A stretch of 64,000 nucleotides of DNA. It comes from Dioscorea cayenensis subsp. rotundata (lineage: Eukaryota; Streptophyta; Magnoliopsida; Dioscoreales; Dioscoreaceae). The notes beneath the pieces were generated by a model. It did not search any database. It was not told the origin of the DNA and saw only the letters and a program-made list of their open reading frames with translations. The position numbers and the translations under genes are program-made. The stretch is taken from positions 2,178,611 to 2,242,610 of the forward strand of contig NC_052477.1 in NCBI RefSeq assembly GCF_009730915.1, given 5' to 3'. Of the stretch, positions 1 through 18,182 are shown piece after piece (the stretch's first letter is position 1; every line of letters begins with the position of its first letter).

Positions 1-6025
<6,025 letters not shown>

Positions 6026-8768
6026 GTATTATGATCAGAATGATCTAATCTAAATTCTCTGGATGGTCAGAGTTATTCTGGTTTGAAGCCACTCTGCAAT
6101 GTTGTAACTTTGTTCATCTTCTTTCTTACTGTTTTTGTTTTGTAATTTATAGTCAGTTTATTATTTGTATTATATTTCTTAATCCTAGATATTTGGCTTT
6201 TAAGGCCACACGTATTGATGCTCTTTTGATATTATTGATCTGAAGAGTAAGAGAAGGTTTTTGTTGTTAACTAATTTTTAAGTTTTCTTTATGATCCATG
6301 CCCCTGGCAAGTTCTTTTGAACTAAGAATATTATTAGATAAATCAGATAAGTATCGAATCACTAGTTTAGTTATCAAATGTTTTTTTAAAAAAATAAAAA
6401 CAAAGATGTACACGTGATTTTTGCTGCGTGATTTAGACATATACGCAATAGAATCATGCGCGCATAATCATTGCTCACACTTCTAAAAAAATATAATATA
6501 TTCTGTCTATCCATAAATTATTTAGTTGTTGGTAGTTATCAAAGATTTTTATACCAATATAATTTTAGGAGTGTGGAAGTAGGATCATTAGAAATTAACG
6601 AGAAAGATGAGAGTATTAGTTTTTTTTAATCTAAGCATTGAACTAAAGAGAAATTTTGCTATCATCAAACTTTAATTTAACTCGTACTAATTAAAATTAA
6701 ATATTTTAAATTAAAAATACATTTTTTTAAACTAATAACAGATGTTTGACTAATATGAACCATTTTTTAAAAAAATTAATTATTAAATACACAGTTGAAT
6801 TAACTAATGAGATATTCCCTGGGCGTTAAACATTAGCAAGCACAAAGATGTAAAAGCAACCCTAAACATTTCTCATAATCTTGAGCAGCTGTGTCTATTA
6901 CGAATTAAAAAAACATACAAAGGTATGACAAATGAAACATTGCAAAATTGGACATGCTGTTGACATATTAAAGAGTGCTTATAAAAACCTTACCAGCAGA
7001 AATGCAACCTATGCAACTCAATCATAAATAAGCCTGCAAATGCGAAAACCAGTTGAATCGGCAGCTTCGCTGAAAATAATATCTGGGAAAGTTCAAAGGT
7101 TGCTTTTATGATCAGAATAAAGACAATTAAGTGACTTAAACACTTAGCACTAAGATAGTTCAGTAGGACAAAGAATTGGACAAGCATATATATATATATA
7201 TATATATTTAGTGTGTGTGTGTGTGTGTGTGTTCATTGTCCTACTTGAGCAACATGCAACATTTCTCATATAGAAAGAAAGCCTATTTACCAAGAGACTA
7301 CAAGATGAAAAGTTCACCAAATTAATTAAAAAATGAGAAAGACTAAACATAAAGAAGGAAAAGAAATCAACCACAATTTAAATGTTAAAGGCCAAAACGT
7401 TTTCTGATACACTAAGCACAGAATCATAATAATCTGGACTAGGATTTATAGCAAAAGTGCAAGCAAACAAGACAATATGTAGAACGTCACACATTTTGAA
7501 GCTTAAAGATATATATACAAATACAACACCCAATTCAATGTACTAGTGTACTAGTGTGTGACTCCATAAGTTCGAGATTTTGCTAAACAATGGCAATCCT
7601 CTTCTAAACTGTGAAACACGAACAACTTTTATTTGCCACACTGATAAGAGATGCACTTTATATATATTCCCCAGAAAAAATGCATTTATGACATTCTCAA
7701 AGTCTCCAAAAATAATTTATCTTTATTATGCTAAGCATCATGCATGAAGGAAATTTTCTAATCTTCCATACTACAAGCCCATATAAATACTTAAGGCAGC
7801 AGCCAAACATGCCCTAAAGGTGCTTAAATGCATACATCCCTTATATAATTCGCAGTTGAAAAAATGTCTGTATAAAACACCAAATCTCACAACATTGCTC
7901 CTATCATCATTCACAATTGAATGAAAAATGTGGATTTAAAATTGCATGATGCCATTTTTACAAGGTATAGATGTAATAACATTGATTCCACACTATCATA
8001 AAATTTCTGCAGATAATTATGTGCAGGAACCTAACCCAACATATCCCTTGCAAAATTTTCAGCTGTATATCTTCATAAAACCTGAAAACTTTGCAAATTA
8101 TTCACACCATCATCTAACTACTGAATAAACATACAGATTAACAAAACATAAGGGGAAAAAAAAACTTTTTGATCAAGAATTTCACATAATGCTATTTCTG
8201 CGGATAATTATGTGCAGAAACCTAACCCAACATATCCCTTGCAAAATATTCAGCTGTATATCTTCATAAAACCTGAAAACTTAGCGAATTATTCATACCA
8301 TCATCTAACTACTGAATAAACATACAGATTAACAAAACATACAGTGAAAAAAAAACTTTTTGATCAAGATTCAAGAATTTCACATAGTGCTATTTCTGCA
8401 GATAATTATGTGCATAAACCTAACCCAACATATCCCTTGCAAAATTTTCAGCTGTATAGCTTCATAAAATCTGGAAACTTATCGAATTATTCATACCATC
8501 ATCTAACTAATGAATAAACATACAGATTAACAAAACAAAAGGGGAAAAAAAACTTTTTGATCAAGAATTTCACATAGTGCTATTTCTACAGGAAAAATCC
8601 AATGAAGTTCAGAACAAAGACTAAAAATTAATAATAATAAAAAAAATCAGTAAAATTAAGATTAAATGTATGAGTTCAGAGCAAAGGCTGAAAATTAATC
8701 AAAGAAAATTCAGTGAAATTAAGAAGAAGAATGTGAATTCATACCCTAAATCCATTGATTGTGGAAAT
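6026..8768. other. Intergenic spacer between CoaE and NIP7 (convergent 3' ends)
   Basis: AT-rich sequence with a (TA)n(TG)n microsatellite at about 7188-7232 and, on the right, the 191-bp tandem repeats. It contains the 3' untranslated regions of both flanking genes. I see no further gene. Confidence 0.6.
8005..8590. repeat. Three-copy tandem repeat, about 191-198 bp units
   Basis: Units begin with ttctgc at about 8005, 8196 and 8394. Each contains 'cctaacccaacatatccc', 'cagctgtat' and 'actactgaataaacatacag'. Copies are nearly identical. The third period is longer because of a 7-bp 'attcaag' insertion, and a partial fourth start lies at about 8585. The array sits just beyond the stop codon of NIP7. 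Confidence 0.9.
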
Positions 8769-9333
8769 TCAGATATCATCAGACATCCTGAGATACTCCC
8801 CAATGTCAGACTGATGATTGACAACAATAGATTTCACTTCTGCTTTCCTGCAATCCTGCGCTGACCTTGCAGCAACTCCCAAACCCTAGCGGCAAATCAG
8901 ACATGGAGAAGACAACGACGCCATCGCCAGCCTTGGTGTTCTCAGTTATCCTCCCAAGCCCGCCCTTGAGAACAGGATTCCCGAAGAGAAAAGACTGCTC
9001 GGAGGTGGGCTTCAGCCAGACCTTGTGACGAGCATGGGCGGCGAGGAGATCCAGGGACTGGACGGTGAGGCGGAAGCTGCCGCCTTTGGTGAATTTGCCG
9101 ATGCAAGTGCCGATGGATGCGAGGCGGTCACGGGAGATGTTGGTGGCGCGGCGGACGAGAGATTCACTGACATAGAAGACGCGGTTCTTGTGGAGGCGAA
9201 AACAGTAGCGGCCGCCGCCGTCTTCGGGGCCCTCGGTGGCGGGGCGTTCCACGATGTGCTTGAGGTTTGGTCCGGTGAATTTGAAGAGCTTCTCGAACAC
9301 CGCCGTCGTCTCCTTCTCGTCCAGTGGCCTCAT
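8769..9333 (-). pseudogene. NIP7: NIP7 60S ribosome biogenesis protein, one-base frameshift
   Basis: NIP7 is a nucleolar factor for 27S pre-rRNA processing and 60S subunit assembly, with a C-terminal PUA domain. Translation from 9333 gives [39 protein letters not shown] and [20 protein letters not shown], then [10 protein letters not shown]. Straight after this the conserved tail [19 protein letters not shown]...[12 protein letters not shown] continues in another frame and stops at 8769. The gap is a single base in 'ggga' (complement 8876-8880). Reading GG instead of GGG restores the family sequence at the usual length of about 187 residues. In the literal frame the protein would run about 30 residues of unrelated sequence to a stop at 8806. 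The gene is otherwise undamaged, so a sequencing error is as likely as a real mutation. Confidence 0.9.
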
Positions 9334-9379
9334 CGTCTCCGATTCCTCTCTCGAGCTCTCAATGGAGCTTCAATGGCGA

Positions 9380-9478
9380 TTAGGGTTTTGGGGGAGGAGA
9401 CGAGGGTTTTGTTCTCGTTTTTTTGGAAAAATGGGCTTTTATATGGGCCAGGGTTGGAGAATAAGGCGATCCAGCCCA
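9380..9478 (-). promoter_or_regulatory. Telo-box plus three site II motifs upstream of NIP7
   Basis: On the minus strand a telo-box AAACCCTAA lies at 9380-9388, about 50 bp before the start codon. Site II elements follow upstream: TGGGCT read on the plus strand at 9432-9437, TGGGCC at 9444-9449, and TGGGCT on the minus strand at 9473-9478. This combination is known from promoters of plant ribosomal-protein and ribosome-biogenesis genes and fits NIP7. Confidence 0.75.
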
Positions 9479-9499
9479 AAAGAATCGGTGGTTTTTTTA

Positions 9500-10751
9500 A
9501 AAAAAAACCCCTTGAAATTGTTATATTTGAGAGAGAAAACCCTTGTGATAACTTATTAATGCATTTTAATTTTTTTTTTCTTTGGAATTTTGATTGATTT
9601 TGTATTTTAACTAATTACCACTTACTAGGAATAGGATGATTATTAATGCCATTGAAATCATAGATAGTTTCAGATGTTTATTTATTTTTACATTTAATCA
9701 TAAAATTGTATATAAAAATCCCAATAGTCTAAGGTATACATATGTAAATTTGTAATTCAAGATTTCAATGATGTATATTTGTTAAATAGTTATTTATTTA
9801 TTTGCATGTATGTCTCTTCAAATATCAATCATAGATTCATACATACGCCTAATAAAATTTAAAGTGTTTGTATACTTTTAACATTAAGAACAATTTTCTT
9901 TTATGCATATACCCCTCAACCCAAGAACACTTGGCCAGTAAAATAAAAAAAATTAATTTTTTAAATAAAGTGTATGTAATAAAAAAAAATTATAATATTT
10001 AAAATACTCCTAGATGAAGGTGTTACTGTACCATATTTATTAATTCATTTTATCAACTATTGAGTATTGACAGGGAGAAAGGTATATATATACACACACA
10101 CATACAATGTAGTTATAAATTTCAAGTTTTATCAGGGGTATACATGCAATGACCAGTGCTTATAAGGGCATACACACAAAATTCCCTACCATATATATAA
10201 CCCTAAACATTTTTATGCAAATTTCACTGCTACAACCTTATAAAATCACCATTCATTCAACTCTATGGTTTCCCTATTACTTGCATATGCAAGAAACATT
10301 CACATGCTTGGACAAGCACCACCAAAAATGTCGAACAAAAAACAGAATTAAAGCATATTTAGCACAAAATAGAACAGATAAATTGCAATTTTGATCTGAT
10401 TAAAAGTTGTCTGTACACATAAATTTAGGTTTAGGGTAGACCTGATTAATATATATATACACTAGGAGACATCATATTTGCTAGACCTAAAAATTGTTTT
10501 TTGACGTGTCAGAAATGTGCACAAGAGGCGAGTTAATCCCTCAACATACACCTGTGCTCTCACACTGCATGGTGCGAGGTTTTGAACTTGTCTTGGATAA
10601 ACACCTTATGCGAGAAAATCCGTGCCAATAGAGCAAGAGGTTGGCAAGACCTAAAAACTCTAGGTCAACATTTTTGCATGGTTCTGAACAAAAGATTTCC
10701 AAAACAGAAATCAAGATGAATTAGAGATAATTAATACTCATCTCCAGATCC
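9500..10751. other. AT-rich intergenic spacer between NIP7 and ATG18
   Basis: It holds poly-A/T runs and a short (TA)(CA) microsatellite at 10085-10104. A block at about 10470-10690 contains, on the minus strand, 'agttcaaaacctcgc', which resembles a tRNA-type B box, so a tRNA-derived SINE remnant is possible but unproven. No gene is seen. Confidence 0.4.
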
Positions 10752-13700
10752 CTAATGGTTTTCCTCTGTTTTTAGGTAAAAGTGACATTCCAACTGCTTC
10801 ATCTCACCACCAGCCACGGGGTCGAACTCACATCGGTAAAAGCTGCAAAAACCAGTTGAATCCACAATGTAAGAAATTCAAGTAAGGTACCAAGAAATAA
10901 TATGTAATTTTTGTGTTTTGGAGGAGATAGTGTGTAGAAAAACTTGGATATTTTCTTTCACTTTGTTCATTTAATTGGAAGGAGTTCAGATTGGATAAAT
11001 GCAACATGCATTGCTATTAAATGACATTATTGGATAAAAGAACAAAGACTTGGCATGTGATGACTAGGGTTGTATTTGTATACCTTCCATTCATACCCAA
11101 AATAACAATAGTATTTTTTTGGTGACCAAAAGCTACTTTGTAGAGAGAACCTTCAGGCAATCTGAACTGTGCTAATGACCATTCTGAATGAAAATATTTC
11201 GGCAATACTCCTGCAGGAAAGAACAGAAAGGCAACAGAGTCAAATCCATATTAAACCAATTCACGAGAAATATACAGTATCATTTTAAATGTGGTGTAGA
11301 TGAAATGTGAACAAAATTATTCCAATAAGGGCCTACCAAACACCTAATGACCAAAAAAATAAATGCAAAACTCCCATTCTACCAACAGCATGGTTGATTG
11401 GATGGAGGCATTCTGAGTTTAGAAGACAGTTATGCTTTCATACTCTCCACAACCATATTGCAACATTTTCTCCTTATTTACTCTCCTCTTGAACAAACTA
11501 GTAGACAGGAGGAAAGTCAGCTTTATTTGAGTACATATTCAAGCACATATTTCCTACAAATACTCAAACAGACCAAAGGCCTGTGATATTAATACTATCT
11601 TCGCTCATCTTCTTGCAAGTCAGCACCATTCATGAATTAACAGATGCGAAAATGCTCCATGATTTGCACTAATAATAACAATTTCATGATAATAATTATG
11701 TTAGTAATCTTTTACCAATTCAATCCCTGGGTAAGGTTAGTTTTGAACTCATTCCAATTCTGCATATTCAACGATTCTTACCTTTTAATAGAGAGGGAAA
11801 TGAATAAAAAGCTGAAGCATTTGGTTCTGTTGAAGAAGGAGGTGCTTCAGATTCTGTTGATCCTGGATTAACCTTCAGCCTGAATACATGGACGGTTCCC
11901 TTGTCACTTGAGACCGCCAACCACTCCCTATCAGCAGAAAATGTGAGGCTGTATATTTCTGCTCTATCAGCACCTCTTCTTAGCTAAATAAACAAAGTCA
12001 ACAGTCACATTGTTTAGCACCGCCTTTCAAGAATACATAAAATCAAGAAATTGTTATGCTATAATATTGCAGCATTAAACAACAACAGACGCAATAATAT
12101 TATGGCAAAAAGAAAACTACTTAAAGAACATACACAAGTATACAAACAAAGAATTATGCCAAATTCATTGAATTAGATATTCAGTATGATTGTATCATTG
12201 AAGAGATACAAATGGCAAGAGTGCACAAGTCATGAATAATCCAAGGCAAAACATGGAAAAAAAAAGCATGTTGTTACTGCTAACACACTTCCATGTGTTT
12301 GAATTAATGAAAGTCACAAAATTTATTAACAAACTATCTCTTACATCCAATTTCTCTTCTTTGGATAAATGAGCAATTAATCCAAAACACTGGTGCAACA
12401 GCAATAACCCTAGAATACTTAGATGGATGATCTTTTTCAGAAGATCAGTCATTAGTTACCATAATCAAATGTACAGAGATAATATTTCTTCAACAACATG
12501 CTATGCTTTTTGCTCATGTCCTGTTAATAAGAGCCAAATCTTGAGCCATATTTGTTACTCCAGTGCAACACAATACAACAAGAGCAGGGTAACTAGCTAT
12601 GTCACATTTGTTTCAATGAAACTAATCTTTCAAAAAACCATCGCACTCAATATAGCAACCAAAACAAGCCCAACACAAGAGTCCCCCTCCCTCCTAATTT
12701 CAAATGATTTTTGCAAGAATGGTTATAATAGCTGACTATGCCCTTTTAATGGTCAATTACACCCCTTTATTCCTTTCGACTTTATTGGTAGGGCTTACTG
12801 CCTCTATGAAGCCAAAGTAGAAAATTAAATATAGTTACACACATAAACCTCCCCAAAACTTGCTCTCTCTCAATCAAGAGCTAGTCACTCCTTTATTTAG
12901 CTTTGAATTTCAATTAATTCATTAAGTTGATTTTGCTGTAAAAGGCGAAGTGTGTTTCAATCAATAGAAGCATGATCGAATTAATTGTTCACTTCATATA
13001 TTCAAAAGGAAATTCAATAAGAATTGTTCTCCAAGTTCCTTTAATATCATTATTACCATCCATAATTATGCACTAACATTAGATTTCTATCATGAACGAT
13101 TAACCTAAACTCTAAAAAATAAACCTGAAACATGAATTTCACAAAAGTTCAAAAGATGGAATTTCCAAAAACTATTTCCTAACTCTCCCCCAACATCATC
13201 ATCATCCAAAATTATGTATGAAAACCAAAATCTCTATAATGATGTTTTAGCCTGAACCATGAATATCAAATTGATAACAACTCAAAAGATGAGATTTCAA
13301 TAAAAAACAACTTTTCCAATTATCCTCAAACATCATTATCATCCACAATTATCTAAAAGGAAAGCTTACCCTAAACCCATAACCATGTACCGTGAACATC
13401 AATTAAATTTCTATCATGAAGGTTTACCCCAAAACCATAACCATCAACCATTAACATCAAAGTCACAATAATTATCTTCATAAAAATTCAACAAAAACTA
13501 TTTTCCAATTTCCCCTCAATATCATTATCATCCAAAATTATGCAAAAACCCTAAACCCCTGACTAAACATCAGTCAAAAAAATTCAAAAAAATTTCATGA
13601 AAGATTCAACTACCTCTTGTAGCAGCGATCCATCAGCAGTGCTGAACACCCGGACGAGTGTTCCCTTGGAGCTCGCCGTCGCAACAAGTTCCCCGTCCAG

Positions 13701-14363
13701 CGACAAAGCAAGACAAGCAATGCTTGAATCGTGTGCGGCAATAAACCTGGACCAACGCGACGACCCAAAGTGATCCACCCTGAGCTGCCCCTTCTGCGCG
13801 CTAGGGCACACCAGCACCAGCGATCCCTGCTGCTGAGACACCTCACAAAGCCCCTTCGGGTTGGGCAAGGTCACAATCTCCTTCACTAGTTTCAAATTCG
13901 CAAAATCATAGACAATAACCTTCTGATGGCACACGACGATGATGTTTTCACGGCGCAGCCGCACAGCGCGAAGCTCAGAACGGAAACCAAGCTCGCCGAT
14001 GAACCTCGACAATTGGTTGTCCCAGATCATGATCTTCGACGGCGGGCAGTGCGGGCTATCGCCGCCGCCGACAAGGGCAAAGATGTTGGATTGGAAGAGC
14101 ATCTCGACAATCCCGATCCCGCCTGCGTTTCCATTGAATTCTTGCCGGAATTTCTCAACAAAGGGGTCACAGCTGTAGATCCGAAAGCCATGATCGGTGC
14201 CAGCAGCGAAGCAGCTATCATCCTGATTGAAGGAGAGGTGGAGAAGCTTCGGCAAGCTAGGGTTTTGGGTTGGGACGTCGGCGTGGAAGGGCTCTTCACG
14301 GTGGTCTTCAGGGAGAGGATTGGGATTAGGGTTTAGATCGGAGGTGCCGGAGACGGCCGCCAT
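10752..14363 (-). CDS. ATG18: ATG18-type PROPPIN (WD40, PI3P-binding autophagy protein)
   Basis: PROPPINs are seven-bladed beta-propellers that bind PI3P on the forming autophagosome and recruit lipid-transfer machinery. Four exons join in frame: 13614-14363, 11782-11983, 11084-11210 and 10752-10842, giving 389 residues, close to the shorter plant ATG18 members. Exon 1 encodes the early blades ([42 protein letters not shown]). Exon 2 opens with [20 protein letters not shown] at residues 251-254 is the L/FRRG phosphoinositide-binding motif. Exon 3 encodes [19 protein letters not shown]. Exon 4 ends [19 protein letters not shown]. The N-terminus contains an NPNPNP stretch encoded by telomere-like CCTAA repeats. 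The paralogue letter cannot be assigned by eye. No frame breaks are seen. Confidence 0.95.
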
Positions 14364-14399
14364 TGACGAGTGAAGACGAGGGCAAAAGCTTTGAGGTTT

Positions 14400-15281
14400 A
14401 TTATGGGAATTTTATGTAATAAATAATGATTAACTTTAAGATTTACACTTTGCACTTAAACCCCTGTGTTATATATTTATTATTGTCTTATAACTTCTTT
14501 TATATTTGCAATGTGCCAAGGGTTTTATGATAATAGTGTTTTTATATTTTTATCATTTTTAAAACGTACGAAAAACTAGTATTTAAAATAAGGTTAGAGA
14601 CAATATATATCTTCTTAAACTCTTGTCAAGCATTGATCATATTCTAATTTTTTTTTTTTTTTTGTCCGAAAGCAATAAGGAACATATAAGTATAAGAGAT
14701 AGATAAATACAAAAATATGCACTAATTACAGTGATTTAAAAACTTCTGAAAAATAAATCTCCTCTGTTCTAAAGAATTGCTTAGTTCGCAGTAATATAAA
14801 AAATTATCATGTATTGGATGATAGTCTGAAAATATTATTATATTTAATATTACACTGACTGGAGGTGATAATATAGTAATATCACACTACCAACCAAAGG
14901 ACATTAATAAAAAAAAATTAATAATTATATTAATAATAAATTTTGTGTTTATCTTACATTATTAAATATGTGGTAACATGATAATTAATTATTTTTATTA
15001 CTATAATAATTTTATTACATAGTAAAATATCATTACCACGGAACAGCAACCTAATACTAAGTACATCTGGCTGAGCTATGTTGTTCCCATTTGTTTTCTA
15101 ATTTTATTTTATTGATGTGTAATTAATAAATAAAAATAGTGGAAACTTGACGGGTAAGTTTTTAATTTTATTTTTAATAAACAAAAAAAACACTTGATTA
15201 TTTTGTATACAAAAACAAACAGTCAAAACTACCATCACTTCTACAACATTCCGGCAACCACCGCCGAGCCGATTCAGCCCA
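14400..15281. other. AT-rich intergenic spacer
   Basis: It lies between the ATG18 promoter and the 3' end of the shorter SRC2-like gene. It contains poly-T and ATT-rich runs. I see no gene or clear mobile element. Confidence 0.5.
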
Positions 15282-15815
15282 TCAAGCCGCAGCCGCCGCC
15301 ACGGGCCGTCGGATCTTCCGGAAAGCCGGAGGCCAACTACCGGGATCACACAATGATTCACTAGAAGCTGGAGCCGGAGCCGGCGTGGCGGCGGCGATCA
15401 CAGCACCGAGCCGATAAGAGAGAAGAAGAACGCCTTTCGGCTTAACAAAACCCGGGCGGCGTACCTGAAAGCTGGCAACGTTCACCGGTCCCGGCCCGTC
15501 GTCAACGCCGATGAAGAGATCGCGAAGAGGGATGCGAACCTCGCCGGCGATGCGATCGAAGCTGGCGGCGCGATGAGCGCGGAGAGTGACGTGGAGGGCG
15601 GCGCGACCAGGTTCGGGGCCGGAGGGGACGGAGAAACGGAAGGAGCGGTTCCAGGTAGGGTTCCGGCCGCCATCGCGGTCAGTGAAGGTTCGATTGGGGT
15701 GGCAGGGGTCGGAGGAGAGCCAGGTCTGAGCGTAGATCTCCATCTTTGAGAAGCGATTGACGTTCTTGAGGTCGTGGGCGGAGATCAGAGTGACTTCGAG
15801 AGTCCTCGTCGCCAT
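15282..15815 (-). CDS. SRC2-like C2-domain protein (short form)
   Basis: Single-exon gene of 177 residues. An N-terminal C2 domain (about 5-135) begins LEVTLISAHDLKNVNRFSKM and includes EIYAQTWLSS, GGRNPTWNRSFRFSVPS and GEVRIPLRDLF, then VASFQVRRPGFVKPKGVLLL. This layout is typical of SRC2/BAP-type plant C2 proteins, which associate with membranes in a Ca2+-dependent way and take part in cold or defence signalling. The Pro/Gly/Tyr-rich tail of classic SRC2 is absent; an Ala/Pro-rich tail ends RRPVAAAAA. It is paralogous to the gene at 18183-19001 in the same orientation, which suggests tandem duplication. Function beyond the family is inference. Confidence 0.85.
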   Translation of the reverse strand: MATRTLEVTLISAHDLKNVNRFSKMEIYAQTWLSSDPCHPNRTFTDRDGGRNPTWNRSFRFSVPSGPEPGRAALHVTLRAHRAASFDRIAGEVRIPLRDLFIGVDDGPGPVNVASFQVRRPGFVKPKGVLLLSYRLGAVIAAATPAPAPASSESLCDPGSWPPAFRKIRRPVAAAAA

Positions 15816-15861
15816 TGAAGATGGTGGGAGAGAGATTGGGGAGATGGAGATGGAGATGGAG

Positions 15862-15869
15862 TTTATATA
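15862..15869 (-). promoter_or_regulatory. TATA box of the short SRC2-like gene
   Basis: TATATAAA on the minus strand, 47-54 bp upstream of the start codon at 15815, in an otherwise GA-rich leader. The position fits a core promoter with a very short 5' leader. Confidence 0.6.
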
Positions 15870-15899
15870 GTGGAATTTTGGAATTTATAAAAATAAATA

Positions 15900-18182
15900 A
15901 ATAAATATAAAATTATAAAATTATGGTTTTACATATATATATATATTTCGGCAAAATATCTTAATTGTTGCACAACCTTTTGTATTGTATGATTGTGTAT
16001 TGTGAATGCTTATTTATACATGGATCTATTTTATTTAAAATAAAAACACAATAATTTATGTATTAAATATCTTCAATCAGAATCTGTCCCAAATAAAAAG
16101 ATGATATTGTTACATAAAGATAATTCCCAATCAATACTACATATATGCTACTGCAAGAACAGCATTTTGATCTTAACTTTGGATTGTCTTTGCAATCATG
16201 TTTTCATCCACTGTTTTGACTTATACAACCGCCGTGTTATACCATAATTTCAGCCGGTGATTATTTATTTATTTATTTGTCAAACATCAAACAGGACAAT
16301 TTTAAAGTGACATTATTTTAAAGTGAAATAAAAAACTGAGTGATTAAAAATAAAATTTTTTTATAATTGAATGAATAAACGGAATAATTTAATTGCTATT
16401 TATGTGATTTGCCCAATTTAATATGATAATTTTGTGTTTATATAATTACCATAAAAATCTTACTATATCAACAATTTCATCATTATATCATATCAACTAT
16501 GGTATTTTAGAATTTACTCAAAAAGATTTTTTTATTAGAAGAATAGATGTTTATTTTGGTGTAAAACATTGTCCTTATTATGAAAATGATATATTATACT
16601 TGAACTAAGTTATTTGAACATTTTTTTCCCTTAAGACATGGTGTTTCTCCAACTTAAATTTTATATGTAAGTTGATTCCTAGAGTTAGGTGGCAAATCTT
16701 TAGATAATAATAATAATGTTGCTGGATCTTACATCAGCTCCCCTTTAATTGGCCCCGTCATATACTTGTCCTCATCTACTAGCATTTGGCAAAATTAGCT
16801 TATAACATTCTAAATTCTAATTAGTTCTGTCCCTCACTCAAAACAAAAATTAAAAAAAAAAAAAATAAAAAATCATTATCAATATATATATATATATATA
16901 ATGTAGTACTATTTATCTCACTTTATCACTGTTTATAATTATGATTAAATTAACAGTTTATCTGGATTAATAATTTAAAATTAAAAATAAATATAATTAA
17001 TCTAATTTATTACTGTTTATAATACTATTTTATTATCCATAAAATTCAGATGTTAATGAATTAAAAACCTCATATATATATATATATGTCTTATAAGTCT
17101 TTCACCATTCACCAATCCATTTCTAATATGTAAATTATAGACTTTAAATTAGTCCCAATGAAAAGCTGAACAAGAGAGGAATTTTTTTTAATAAATATTT
17201 TCTTATATATAAAATATTTAAATAATCTAAATTTTTAATGATCACACCCACACACAAGGTGTTATATATAAGGGAGAATGAATTATAAACTCCTCAAAAA
17301 TTCTATAATTATATATTTACCTTAAAAAAAAATATAATTTTTTATATATATCCCTAAAAAATATAAGTAATTATAGATATGCCCTAATGTTAGATTCCGG
17401 TAATCAAACTTGATTAACTTATAACTTGGATTAAGATATACAAAAGATTCCAAAATAACCCTTATATAATTTAAAAAATACTTTTCAAAAATATATATGC
17501 AATGATATAAAAGTAATTTTATATATTTATTGTTTGTTAATGGATGATTTTTTAACTAATTTGAACCCAAAGGATATATACACAAATTATGTATATTATT
17601 CAAGGGTATGTATGTAATTAATTTTTATTTAAAGATAAATATATAATTTCAAAATTTTTTGGGAGTAACATGCAAAAGCCTCTATATATATATAATATAA
17701 TTTTTTTATATTTTTAAAAAAATATGAAATTATATTTTTCTACCAACCGAGAACCGACCACTGATAGCGACCCAGTCACTTCCAGAAGTGTGGCAGTTTC
17801 CAACATTGAAACGTGCGCATGCAGCAACGTCAAACAAGTTAAGCAATACATTACAACGTCAAATATTCCATGCAACGGAAACGTTGGAATACCATGAAAA
17901 TACGACTCACGAGTCACGAGTCACCTATTTTTTTTTTTTTTTAAAAAAAAACAAATTTATTATTATATTTGACTTTATATATTTTATTTAAAATTTAATA
18001 CTAAATCCACCTTTTTAGAAAATATATTTATATCATTTAAAATAAAATAAAATAACACAAAAAAAAATCCAAAAAATAAAAGAAAAACATGCTCTCCTCC
18101 TCCAGTTCTCCTTCATATATTTATATTATATTTTTATATATGTATATAATTAAATAATTAAAAAAATGAAATACATGCAAAG
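15900..18182. other. AT-rich spacer between the two SRC2-type genes
   Basis: Several (TA)n microsatellites (about 15935, 16885, 17070, 17685). A block near 17285-17665 has imperfect inverted ends ('ctcctcaaaaattctataatta' against 'tataatttcaaaattttttgggag') and may be a small MITE. No coding sequence is seen. Confidence 0.45.

Noticed and set aside
8005-8590. CRISPR-like array
   Set aside because: Units are contiguous 191-bp tandem repeats without unique spacers, and the DNA is a plant nuclear genome.
8870-8882. An intron explaining the NIP7 frame change
   Set aside because: The conserved protein continues across with a one-base offset. No GT-AG pair of workable size fits.
9025-9597. Long plus-strand frame over NIP7
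   Set aside because: It is the antisense shadow of the GC-rich NIP7 exon. The minus-strand protein matches a known family and this one does not.
10470-10690. tRNA-derived SINE
   Set aside because: A B-box-like word is present on the minus strand, but no clear A box, poly-A tail or target duplication is visible. It is left as a comment on the spacer.
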